Shown one piece after another: positions 8,701 to 16,277 of a DNA stretch of 26,245 nucleotides. The translations under genes and the position numbers were made by a program. The DNA is from JBFFSQ01 sp041572275 (GTDB taxonomy: Bacteria > Pseudomonadota > Gammaproteobacteria > SZUA-229). Where the stretch lies: positions 1-26,245 of the forward strand of contig JBFFSQ010000018.1 in NCBI GenBank assembly GCA_041572275.1, read 5' to 3'. Under the pieces are notes generated by a model. That model saw nothing but the letters and a program-made list of their open reading frames with translations, did not search any database and was not told where the DNA came from. The stretch's first letter is position 1. Each line of letters begins with the position of its first letter.

Positions 8701-9417
8701 GTTTTGGCAGTAAAAACTGAAAATATTGATGCTGCTGAGTGTGATGCCAGGAAAATAGGCCTGGATAGTGGTGATTATGTTGCACTTGAATTTATGGACA
8801 ATGGAATAGGGATAGACAATTCTACGCAGGATAAAATATTTGATCCATTCTTTACCACCAAAGGAGATTCTGGTACAGGGCTCGGACTTAGTCAGGTGTA
8901 TGGCTTGGTGCAGCGTGCAAAAGGAACAGTGCAGGTGTTTTCCAGAGTTGGTGAGGGGACTACACTTACACTCTACTTTCCGCGCTATAAAACCCAGGAA
9001 GTGATTGATAAAGATACAATGCAAGCCCTGTCTTCAGGTCTGGAAGGTGATGCACTGGTGCTGGTGGTGGATGATGAGCCTGCTTTACTTAATCTTGCAG
9101 AAGTGATCCTTAAGAGTTATGGCTATAGAGTACTACTGGCGGCGAGTGCAAAACAGGCCATGGAAGTGCTGGAACAGGAGCCAGTTTCATTGGTGGTTAG
9201 TGACATCATAATGCCTGAAATAGATGGTTATCGGCTGGCTGGTATGATAAGAGAAAATTTTCCACACGTAAAAATACAATTAGTGAGTGGTTATAGTGAT
9301 ACGGCGTATGTGGAGAATGTGGATTACGAGTTACAAAGAAATATAATATATAAGCCGTATTCATCTGGTCAGTTGGCAAAACGAATTCGGGCTTTGCTTG
9401 ATTCATCTTCAGAGTAG
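5773..9417 (+). CDS. Membrane hybrid histidine kinase with HAMP, three PAS, GAF and receiver domains
   Basis: 1214 residues. In order: TM1 (about 5-30), periplasmic domain (31-188), TM2 (189-209), HAMP (210-262), PAS1 (274-392), PAS2 with PAC (404-522), GAF (540-700), PAS3 (712-832), dimerisation-phosphotransfer with H855 in GGIAHDYNN, ATPase (N967, DNGIGID from 1009, GTGLGLS from 1034) and a receiver with D1144 in VVSDIIMP. All kinase boxes and the receiver Asp are intact. PAS3 resembles the FixL oxygen-sensor PAS: H769 in EPYRSHHD and R789 in VIGFGRE sit 20 residues apart, as do the FixL haem ligand His200 and Arg220. The periplasmic domain could contact the lipoprotein encoded just upstream. 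The output must lie elsewhere, since the receiver has no effector domain. Codon use is AT-rich. Confidence 0.92.
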   Translation: MKLSFPIAVSISFLVLLMLGLEAVSMMYVSYRQFKFELLEEVISDQVEVSLQMQANLEYLIEKNDLNQIQAVVSELGSNPNLDIAVLVDSENQVLAGNKLKFKGLLLNDLNLKIERKASQKLAAEAKKMLGLKQYVATDKSKVILFQPVIMGASERSIKPDKIGLLIIQFDLRWIDKEVLRSLLGWQLPMFGIMGVLTVLFGVYLYFAYIQRIKNISKVAMSVTNGNSKLRIDDQREDEIAYLGSFFNKMLDAVQKNKDEMQQALGDISAREQNLEITLQSIGDAVIATDYQGKITRMNKVAERLTGWDMVSASERPLYEVFNIIDSKSREAVLNPVTKVIETGEIVELCNSTVLLSRTGAEYHISDSASPIKDDQGVIHGAILVFQDVTQEYKTREEIRINEQRLKLAMEGASDGFWDWSLDDGAVYFSPRWKEMLGFSKNDITGNITDWKDLIHPDDSEAVLKSLDDHIQGRKPFFEEEHRVRRRDGNWIWILSRGRVVDRAEDGRPLRVAGTTSDITEKVSAEEEQRKRVARMKQYQMALMDWAKVDYIDYIEAIYKVVELTAKTLGVERASVWLFSNELETLVCEGLYVSTEKRHYRRQALDSVRAKEYLSQFHETNVLIIDEINDNPVSVAIETDSTQNTGVKSSLNVPVHLHGDVIGVVCCEDNKKETSWSIEDQDFMISIANMISLSLEIEDRKQAETALRRHEQELSLILDNMVDSVITIDENNDVISFNHAAELMFGYSQDEIIGQSVNVLMPEPYRSHHDRYVKQYIETGEAKVIGFGRELTGLRKSGEEFPMLLSINQLPANEYGIHRFIASCLDISEQKKRDEQIRRAQKMDALGKLTGGIAHDYNNMLGVIIGYAELLANALQNNSELSRYVESIQRAGERGKNLTQNLMAFSRNKSSVARQLNINDILKRDEDMLSKTLTAMIELKFSMEPSLWPVYVDENDLEDAILNLSINAMHAMPGGGVLAVKTENIDAAECDARKIGLDSGDYVALEFMDNGIGIDNSTQDKIFDPFFTTKGDSGTGLGLSQVYGLVQRAKGTVQVFSRVGEGTTLTLYFPRYKTQEVIDKDTMQALSSGLEGDALVLVVDDEPALLNLAEVILKSYGYRVLLAASAKQAMEVLEQEPVSLVVSDIIMPEIDGYRLAGMIRENFPHVKIQLVSGYSDTAYVENVDYELQRNIIYKPYSSGQLAKRIRALLDSSSE

Positions 9418-9420
9418 CGT

Positions 9421-10335
9421 ATGAATTATGTATTAAAAATATTATTTGCGGTTATTGTTATTTGTCTATCTGCATGTACAGAAGAAGATAAAACGAATTA
9501 TCGTCCTGTATTTTCTGATGTGGCCAGTGATGGTGTACAGGAATATCGTTTTGGTTTTCATCCCATGCATAATCCACAGCGACTGCATGAAATATTTTCA
9601 CCTATTGTTGATTATCTTAATTCTCATGTTACAGGAGGCCGGTTTGTATTTGAGGGTTCACGGGATTTTTCTACCTATAATCAAAAGCTGTATAGTCGTC
9701 AGTTTCATTTTAGTATGCCTAATCCGTATCAGACCATTAATGCTATAGATAAGGGCTATAAGGTATTTGCAAAATTAAGGGACGATGATAATTTTCGTGG
9801 TGTAATAGTTGTTAGGAAAGATAGTGGGATAAAAATGCTTAGTGATTTAGTAGGTAAATCTGTCAGTTACCCGGCGCCTTCTGCACTGGCAGCGACATTG
9901 ATGCCGCAATATTATTTTCAGACTCATGGTATTAACGTAACTAAAGAACTGGATAATCAGTATGTGGGTTCGCAGGAGTCAGCAGTCATGAATGTCTATC
10001 TTAAACAGACGGCAGCAGGTGCAACCTGGACTATGCCCTGGCAATCTTTAGCTGCCAGACGCCCGGAACTGCTGGAAGAGTTAGAAGTGATCTGGCAAAC
10101 AGATGCATTAATTAGTAGCAGTCTAGTAGTTTTGCCCGATGTACCGGTCGACGTGGTGGCACAGGTTACCGAGTTGTTAACAGGGTTGAAGGATTCAAAT
10201 GAAGGCCGGCTGATACTTGAACGTATGAAGTCCTCAGGTTTTGAAATAGCTAATAATCAAAACTATGATGCGGTACGTGAATTTGTCAGAGAATTTGAAG
10301 CTAAGGTAAGGCCCATAGAGATGCCGCAAAAGTGA
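9421..10335 (+). CDS. PhnD-like periplasmic substrate-binding lipoprotein
   Basis: A 304-residue lipoprotein precursor with lipobox LSAC and lipidated C19 (ICLSACTEE). The mature part matches the phosphate/phosphite/phosphonate-binding PhnD family: YRFGFHPMHNPQRLHEIFSP, a middle segment FRGVIVVRKDSGIKMLSDLVGKSVSYPAPSA and GSQESAVMNVYLKQTAAGATW. No phn transporter or lyase genes are nearby. It starts 3 bases after the first kinase gene stops and ends within a few bases of the second kinase gene, so it is translationally coupled to both. The likely role is ligand delivery to the second kinase. The ligand is unknown; family membership alone does not prove phosphonate binding. Confidence 0.86.
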   Translation: MNYVLKILFAVIVICLSACTEEDKTNYRPVFSDVASDGVQEYRFGFHPMHNPQRLHEIFSPIVDYLNSHVTGGRFVFEGSRDFSTYNQKLYSRQFHFSMPNPYQTINAIDKGYKVFAKLRDDDNFRGVIVVRKDSGIKMLSDLVGKSVSYPAPSALAATLMPQYYFQTHGINVTKELDNQYVGSQESAVMNVYLKQTAAGATWTMPWQSLAARRPELLEELEVIWQTDALISSSLVVLPDVPVDVVAQVTELLTGLKDSNEGRLILERMKSSGFEIANNQNYDAVREFVREFEAKVRPIEMPQK

Positions 10336-10342
10336 GTTGAAC

Positions 10343-13018
10343 ATGATGCAGTTGTTAAAACGGTTTTTTATATCATCTCTGGCACGTCAGTTTACGTTTT
10401 CAGTTGTGATTTTACTTGCCGTTTTGATGAGCTTTTTTGTATATGATCTTGTTAGTCGGCAACATGAATTCCTGATCAAACAAAGTAATAAACAAGTGCA
10501 TGGCATGGCTGAGACGTTAGCGGCCAATGGTGCGTCATGGATATTGTCGAACGATGTTGTCGGTATCGAAGAAATTATTCTTTCGCAATCGAGCTTTCCA
10601 GAATTGTCTTATGCCATGTTCATTAATATAAATGGCAAGGTGTTAGGTTATACAGATAATAATCAGGTGGGGCGCTATGTCGATGACCCCATCAGTCGAC
10701 AACTGTTAACTATACCAGCTAAAACTACCGTGCTGTACGAGTCATCTTCGTTTATAGATGTGGCGGCACCTGTTTTTGTTAAAGATCGCCAGATAGGTTG
10801 GGCCAGAGTTGGTGTAGATCGTGGTGAAATAGCACACAGCCTTGAAGCTGTTACTCGGAATGGTGTCATCTATATATTGGTGGCGATAATATTGGGTGTG
10901 CTGTTTAGCTGGTTTATTACACGGGGACTTAGTGCTGGTATACAGGGACTGACGCAGGCATTACACAAGGTGATTAAAGGTGAGCGGGATATTCAATGCA
11001 AACTGGATCGCTATGATGAGCTGGGTTCCTTGAGTAATGATTTTAATCACATGCTTGATACCATCAACGAGCGCGAAGAACAGTTAATTGAAAGTTATCA
11101 GGCCCTTGACCAGAGCGAACAGAAGATAAGCCGACTGGTTTCCAGTTTAACGCCAGAGTATTTTTTCTACTCCCATGATACGAATGGTCGTTTTACTTAT
11201 GTTAGCCCGTCAATAACTAACGTTCTTGGTTATACCTGTGAAGAGTTTGCACAAGATTTCGATCAATATTTCACAGATAATCCAATTAATGACAGGGCAC
11301 GTTATTTTACACAGCAAAGTATCTCAGGGTATCGACAGCTTCCATATGAGCTAGAAACATTTCATAAAAACGGAAGTAAGCATATTCTGGAAGTGACCGA
11401 GGTCCCGGTATTTGATAATCATAATAATGTGATTGCTGTTGAAGGCATGGCGCATGATATTAACGAGCGTAAGCATGCAGAAGCGGCATTACATGCAGAG
11501 AAGAATAAACTAGCTATGGAACAAGCATTGCTACGTTCCTTGATAAACTCTGTTCCTGATCTGATATTCTATAAAAATCATGAAAGTGTTTATATGGGAT
11601 GTAACAAGGCCTTTGAAGAGTTCGTTGGTTATCAGGAAGCTGAAATTATAGGCAAAACAGATTTTGATTTATTTCCACAAGGCGTGGCTGAGTTCTTCCG
11701 CAAGAAAGATGGTGAAATGTTAGCGTCTAGTCGTTCACGCCAAAATGAAGAGTGGGTTGATTATCCAGATGGTCGCAAGGTTTTACTTGATACGCTTAAA
11801 ACGCCCTACTATGGCCCAGATAATAAAGTCTTAGGCTTAATTGGAATAAGCCGTGATATTACGGAGCAGCGATCACAGGAAGAGCAGCTACGGCGTAGTC
11901 AGAAAATGGAGGCGCTAGGTAAGCTAACGGGTGGCATTGCCCATGATTACAATAACTTGCTTGGCGTAATAATGGGCTATGCCGAAATTTTGGGTTTAGA
12001 GTTGGCTGACAATGCAAGACTCTCAAAATATGCAATGGAAATCTATTCTGCAGGTGAGCGAGGTGGCAGACTGACGCGTAAATTACTGGCATTTACCCGT
12101 AAGGATGTAGCAGCGGCGGATGTGACTGACATCAATAGTGTTCTTGAGACTAATCAGCAAATGCTGGAAAAGACCTTAACTGCTCGCATTAAAATCAACA
12201 TGCAATTAACGGGCTCAGTTTGGCCGCTATGGCTTGATCAAGGTGGTTTAGAGGATTTAATTCTGAACATGAGTATTAATGCTATGCATGCGATGCCTGA
12301 TGGCGGAAATCTCACATTTGCGACGACAAATGTGTCATTAGCAGAGACCGAAGCACAGGCACTGGAATTACCGGTCGGTGATTATGTTCAGTTTACCGTG
12401 ACTGATACGGGGATCGGTATGGACAAGGAGGTATGTTCCAGAATATTTGATCCTTTTTATAGTACCAAGGGCGAAATGGGCAGTGGCCTGGGCTTGAGTC
12501 AGGTTTATGGTTATGTGCATGCTGCGGGAGGCGTCATTAATGTTTATTCTGAGCCGGGTCATGGTACTCGATTTATGATTCTGTTCCCGCGTTATTTTTC
12601 CAGTGATGCGGCTAAAAGCGATCGTGATATTTCTGAGATGATGAAGTCATCGGGCCATGAAACGGTGTTAATAGTCGATGATGATGAACAATTGCGTCAG
12701 CAGGCTGGAGAAACACTCAAGGCTTATGGGTATCATGTGCTAGAGGCGAGTCAGAGCTCTAAAGCACTGGAAATATTAACGAATGAGTCAGTCGATCTGT
12801 TGATAGCGAATGTGATCATGCCTGAAATGGGAGGCTGTCAGCTCTCAACAGAGGTTCACAAAAAATATCCACAGATTAAAGTGTTGTTAGCCAGCGGTTT
12901 TAATGATGACCGTTATCTGTCGACGATTAACGGCGAACTGAAAAGCAATATGTTGCGTAAACCTTTCCGTCCAGATGATCTTCTGTATCGCGTTCGCAGT
13001 ATGCTTGATCAGAAATAA
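10343..13018 (+). CDS. Membrane hybrid histidine kinase with a receiver lacking the phospho-acceptor Asp
   Basis: 891 residues from the ATG at 10343, chosen because AAGTGAG stands 6 bases before it; a TTG at 10337 would add two residues. Domains: TM1 (about 17-36), periplasmic domain (38-172), TM2 (174-193), HAMP (193-245), PAS1 (264-378), PAS2 (397-512), H534 in GGIAHDYNN, ATPase boxes NMSINAMHAMP, DTGIGMD and GSGLGLS, then a receiver. The transmitter is closely similar to that of the upstream kinase, so the two are paralogues. In the receiver the acidic pair (LIVDDDEQ), the switch Ser (LLASGFN) and the Lys (RKPFRP) are kept. The phospho-acceptor is Asn823 (LLIANVIMP, codon AAT at 12809-12811). 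The kinase should autophosphorylate but not load its own receiver. No clear terminator was seen after the stop. Confidence 0.92.
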   Translation: MMQLLKRFFISSLARQFTFSVVILLAVLMSFFVYDLVSRQHEFLIKQSNKQVHGMAETLAANGASWILSNDVVGIEEIILSQSSFPELSYAMFININGKVLGYTDNNQVGRYVDDPISRQLLTIPAKTTVLYESSSFIDVAAPVFVKDRQIGWARVGVDRGEIAHSLEAVTRNGVIYILVAIILGVLFSWFITRGLSAGIQGLTQALHKVIKGERDIQCKLDRYDELGSLSNDFNHMLDTINEREEQLIESYQALDQSEQKISRLVSSLTPEYFFYSHDTNGRFTYVSPSITNVLGYTCEEFAQDFDQYFTDNPINDRARYFTQQSISGYRQLPYELETFHKNGSKHILEVTEVPVFDNHNNVIAVEGMAHDINERKHAEAALHAEKNKLAMEQALLRSLINSVPDLIFYKNHESVYMGCNKAFEEFVGYQEAEIIGKTDFDLFPQGVAEFFRKKDGEMLASSRSRQNEEWVDYPDGRKVLLDTLKTPYYGPDNKVLGLIGISRDITEQRSQEEQLRRSQKMEALGKLTGGIAHDYNNLLGVIMGYAEILGLELADNARLSKYAMEIYSAGERGGRLTRKLLAFTRKDVAAADVTDINSVLETNQQMLEKTLTARIKINMQLTGSVWPLWLDQGGLEDLILNMSINAMHAMPDGGNLTFATTNVSLAETEAQALELPVGDYVQFTVTDTGIGMDKEVCSRIFDPFYSTKGEMGSGLGLSQVYGYVHAAGGVINVYSEPGHGTRFMILFPRYFSSDAAKSDRDISEMMKSSGHETVLIVDDDEQLRQQAGETLKAYGYHVLEASQSSKALEILTNESVDLLIANVIMPEMGGCQLSTEVHKKYPQIKVLLASGFNDDRYLSTINGELKSNMLRKPFRPDDLLYRVRSMLDQK

Positions 13019-13100
13019 GACTACCACTTCATTGGGCTGTAATGCCAGTTTGCAAATACAGCACTAAAGGCTAAAGATAGTCATTGATGTCAATCATGGC

Positions 13101-13129
13101 TTGAAACCTGTGGCTAAAGTCTGGATAAT
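13101..13129 (+). promoter_or_regulatory. Promoter of ffs
   Basis: TTGAAA (13101-13106) and GATAAT (13124-13129), each 5 of 6 to the sigma-70 consensus, with an ideal 17-base spacer. The predicted start near 13136 is about ten bases before the RNA stem, leaving a short 5' leader to be trimmed, as RNase P does for 4.5S RNA in E. coli. Confidence 0.7.
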
Positions 13130-13145
13130 TCCCCTTCCTTGTTAT

Positions 13146-13260
<115 letters not shown>

Positions 13261-13287
13261 CAACATTCTTAGCTGTTCCTTGATAAA

Positions 13288-14496
13288 CTAAAACTGCTGC
13301 CGGCCGATGATTGATTGATTTGATGGCCTGGGCTGTTTTGCCTGATATGCTAGTATGACGTCATCATAGAAATCTAGCTGTTTTTCAGCCATAGTTTTTG
13401 CAGACCATTCGTGTGCATAGCTATTCGCTTCATAGCTTAATTGCTGACGGAGAGCTTCATCGCTGATTAACAGGGATACACGTTCTGCAAATTGCTCAAC
13501 ATCATCTGGTGACACCAGGGCGCCTTGCTGGGCATGTAATATATCTTTTGTGCCCATGATTGCAGTTGATACAACCGGCACACCCAGACTCATTGCTTCA
13601 AGCAGGACCAATCCCTGGGTTTCAGTTTTTGAGGAAAACAGAAATATTTCACCCGAGCAGTAGCAGCTTAGCAGTTGGGTGTTACGGTCTAGATAACCAA
13701 TAAAAATGATATTATCTTCAAGGCTCAATTTTTTGACATAAGCCTTTATATGTTTAAGTGCAGGGCCTTCACCCGCAACGATCAGTAAAATATCAGGGAT
13801 GTTCTGTTTTACCCGTTTGAGTACATCAATTAGAAACTCAATATTCTTTTCATGTGCGATTCGTCCGACATGGACCAGGCGTGGTCGGTTTCTATCAATA
13901 TTATGCTGGTGCATAAAATCGTCTGCATCAGTATATTTGAATTTGTCGATATCGATACCGGTGGGTAACACCTGTATAGGGACGGTGACTCGGTATTCGA
14001 TCAGTTTCTCCCTCATCGCCGTTGATGGCACAATCACACGATCCACATGATTGCATTGAGTTGAGGTGAATTTTCTGGCCAGGTAGCGTAAAGCATTTTT
14101 GGGGATCAGAGGTAGGTAATGAAACAGATATTCCTCAAAATAAGTGTGATAGGTTTCGATGCAGGGAATACCGAGTTGTTGAGCTAACTTTGAGCCGAGG
14201 TAATGAGCAATAAAAGGTGTTTGTATGTGAATAATGTCGTAATTGGCCTGCTTGAATTCGTCCAGGCGTTTCAATACCGCGAATGGCTTCAGCATTCTAT
14301 CTTCATGGTCAAAGATCAGGTAACGAGAAGGGATACGGAGAATGTCAGAATCATCTTCAATTTTAATTGGATAGGAAGGGACCAGTAAAGTGACCTGATG
14401 GCCTAACTTGATCAATTCTTTTCTAAAAGTTTCGATCGAGGTGGAAACCCCGTTTATTCTTGGAAAATAGACATCACTGATCATCAAGATTTTCAT
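13288..14496 (-). CDS. GT4-family glycosyltransferase (GT-B fold)
   Basis: 402 residues, with the N-terminal lobe beginning KILMISDVYFPRINGVSTS, where the Gly-rich NGV loop is the acceptor-side signature of GT4 enzymes. The C-terminal nucleotide-sugar lobe has VGRIAHEKNIEFLI (210-223), VAGEGPALKHI (240-250) and the EX7E motif E292 to E300 (ETQGLVLLE). This type transfers a sugar from UDP- or GDP-sugar with retention, often onto a diacylglycerol, phosphoinositol or lipid acceptor at the inner membrane face. No transmembrane segment is visible. The gene for a UDP-diacylglucosamine-hydrolase-type phosphatase lies upstream on the same strand, suggesting glycolipid or envelope work; the acceptor cannot be read from sequence. 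Start ATG at 14496, with a weak GTGGT ribosome site. Confidence 0.88.
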   Translation of the reverse strand: MKILMISDVYFPRINGVSTSIETFRKELIKLGHQVTLLVPSYPIKIEDDSDILRIPSRYLIFDHEDRMLKPFAVLKRLDEFKQANYDIIHIQTPFIAHYLGSKLAQQLGIPCIETYHTYFEEYLFHYLPLIPKNALRYLARKFTSTQCNHVDRVIVPSTAMREKLIEYRVTVPIQVLPTGIDIDKFKYTDADDFMHQHNIDRNRPRLVHVGRIAHEKNIEFLIDVLKRVKQNIPDILLIVAGEGPALKHIKAYVKKLSLEDNIIFIGYLDRNTQLLSCYCSGEIFLFSSKTETQGLVLLEAMSLGVPVVSTAIMGTKDILHAQQGALVSPDDVEQFAERVSLLISDEALRQQLSYEANSYAHEWSAKTMAEKQLDFYDDVILAYQAKQPRPSNQSIIGRQQF

Positions 14497-14552
14497 GAAA
14501 TTACCACATGGTTTGCAAGACAGGCAAAAAATGATTTGGCAAGCAAAGAAAC

Positions 14553-14599
14553 GGCATTAGCACAGGTTTTATGTTGAAGCATGAAAATATGCTAATGCC
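14553..14599 (-). repeat. Long inverted repeat between the phosphatase and glycosyltransferase genes
   Basis: GGCATTAGCA (14553-14562) and TGCTAATGCC (14590-14599) form a perfect 10-bp stem around 27 bases, which can themselves pair in part (TTTTATG with CATGAAAA). On the minus strand the stem is followed by GTTTCTTTGC, a weak U-run, so it may be a leaky terminator or an RNA-processing structure between the two genes. Confidence 0.5.
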
Positions 14600-14647
14600 T
14601 GAAGATGAAGGTTTTGTTACCGATTTGTTAACAATCGATGAGTGGTT

Positions 14648-15454
14648 TCAGGCCGCTTCTACAATAATGTTATTATGGCAGGACTTGAGCGCCTGTGTCT
14701 GTTCACTGTAATGAATGATTTCGAGTTTGCCATTATGGTGTTCCACTAATGAGGTGCAGTTCTCAACCCAGTCACCATCATTGCAATATAGAATATTGTT
14801 TTTTATATGCATTTCCATGTGATGAATATGTCCACAGACAACCCCATCTACGTGCAGGCGTTGTGCTTCGGCGGTCACAATATTTTCAAATCGTTCGATA
14901 TGTTCACGAGCACCTTTAACTCGTTTTTTTAAATATGAAGCAAATGACCAGTAGGGAATGCCTGCTTTTCGGCGTAAAAAATTAATTACCTGATTGATTT
15001 TCAGTAGTCCTGTGTATGACCAGTCACCCAGTGTGCAAAGAATTTTACTGTACTGGATTAAGTGGTCGAACTCATCGCCATGGATGAGTAACAGTTTTTT
15101 GCCTTCCGCTGTGATGTGGATATGGCGTTGCATAATCTCCACATCACCAAACATGCGACCAGTGTAATCTTTAATCATTTCGTCATGATTTCCGGGTATA
15201 TAGACAACTCGTGTGCCTTTTTTAGCCTTGTCAAGTATTGTTCGAATGATGTCGGTGTGCAGTTGTGGCCAGTATTTGTTTTTTCGGTATGACCAGATGT
15301 CTACAATGTCGCCGAGCAGAAACAGGTTTTCACTCTCGGTTGAGTTGAGAAAGTTTAAAAGATATTCGGCTTTACACTCTTTACTGCCTAAATGTGTATC
15401 CGATATCCAGATGCTTTTAAAACGTTGTGGCTGTATGTGGTGAACAGAATTCAT
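14648..15454 (-). CDS. Calcineurin-like metallophosphatase, UDP-2,3-diacylglucosamine diphosphatase-like
   Basis: 268 residues with the full two-metal phosphoesterase set: D19-x-H21 (ISDTHLGS), G48-D49 (LLGDIVD), G88-N-H-D (IPGNHDE), H125 (LIHGDEFD) and G208-H-I-H (VCGHIHHMEMH). The order and spacing resemble the LpxH-like branch that cleaves UDP-2,3-diacylglucosamine in lipid A synthesis. It is longer than LpxH (about 240 residues), so the substrate may differ. The start is the ATG at 15454, because a strong AGGAG ribosome site lies 9 bases upstream (complement of 15463-15467); the frame remains open to 15490 but that end lacks such a site. It precedes a GT4 glycosyltransferase gene on the same strand, with a 151-base gap containing a long inverted repeat. 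Confidence 0.85.
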   Translation of the reverse strand: MNSVHHIQPQRFKSIWISDTHLGSKECKAEYLLNFLNSTESENLFLLGDIVDIWSYRKNKYWPQLHTDIIRTILDKAKKGTRVVYIPGNHDEMIKDYTGRMFGDVEIMQRHIHITAEGKKLLLIHGDEFDHLIQYSKILCTLGDWSYTGLLKINQVINFLRRKAGIPYWSFASYLKKRVKGAREHIERFENIVTAEAQRLHVDGVVCGHIHHMEMHIKNNILYCNDGDWVENCTSLVEHHNGKLEIIHYSEQTQALKSCHNNIIVEAA

Positions 15455-15613
15455 CGAGCAAACTCCTCTTGGCAATGTGCTCGTTATCATATGAAAGACT
15501 CTGTTACAAAAAGGCCACGGAAACTTAAATGATTTATTAAGTGTTGATGACAGAACGCTTAAATTGAAATAAAAAAATAGTATTAGTTTGCAAAAGTTAG
15601 AGTGAGCGAGTTT

Positions 15614-16177
15614 ATGAAGCGAATGATTTTCTGGCTGTCAGGCTTGTTATTCTGTTTACCCGTATATGCAGTGGAAATAGCGGGAGTTAGCTTGCCTGAA
15701 CAGGTGATACTGGATAGTTATGAGGCGCCATTGTTTTTGAATGGGGCTGGTGCCCGGCGTAAATTTGTTTTTGATATTTATCTTGCTGCCCTGTATTTAC
15801 CCGAGAATGAAAACAATACGCATAACATCTTGTGCTCAGATTCGCCAATACGATTAGCGCTGTATTTTTTATATGATGAAGTCAGTCGAGAAAAATTGCA
15901 GGAAGGCTGGAATGATGGTTTTCAACAGAATAATTCAGCGGCCATGCTGACGCTATTGCAGGAGCGTCTGGACCTGTCGCTGGATTATTTTCAGGCGATG
16001 AAAAAAGGGGATGTGATCCTTGTTGACTATGTCCCGGGTTCGGGGACGATTATTCACATCAATGATGAGATGAAAAGCGTGATTAAGGGCTTTGACTTCA
16101 TGCAGGCGGTATTGAAAGTGTGGATTGGCCAATTTCCAGCCCAGGATCAGTTGAAAGCCTCTTTGCTTGGAGGTTAG
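15614..16177 (+). CDS. Exported chalcone isomerase-like protein
   Basis: 187 residues from the ATG at 15614; a GTG at 15602 in frame would put four extra residues before the signal peptide. A signal peptide is clear (KRMIFWLSGLLFCLPVYA, likely cleaved after VYA). The mature protein starts VEIAGVSLPEQV and has GAGARRKFVFDIYLAALYLP. That is typical of the bacterial chalcone-isomerase-like family of periplasmic proteins, whose function is unknown and which lack proven flavonoid chemistry. Later segments RLALYFLYDEVSREKLQEGW, GDVILVDYVPG and a C-terminal VWIGQFP fit the same family. It is transcribed toward dnaX from a 111-base divergent intergenic region. Confidence 0.8.
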   Translation: MKRMIFWLSGLLFCLPVYAVEIAGVSLPEQVILDSYEAPLFLNGAGARRKFVFDIYLAALYLPENENNTHNILCSDSPIRLALYFLYDEVSREKLQEGWNDGFQQNNSAAMLTLLQERLDLSLDYFQAMKKGDVILVDYVPGSGTIIHINDEMKSVIKGFDFMQAVLKVWIGQFPAQDQLKASLLGG

Positions 16178-16277
16178 GCCGAGTCTGCCACAAAGTCGAT
16201 TTTGCCTGCATAGAGCATTCAGCTTCAGCAGAGAACTATGCTAAAATTCTGTTTTTTCTAATAATTCCCGGGACAAT

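Noticed and set aside
9421..10335. Phosphonate transport locus based on the PhnD-like protein
   Set aside because: No permease, ATPase or phosphonate-degrading gene is nearby; the gene is locked between two kinase genes.
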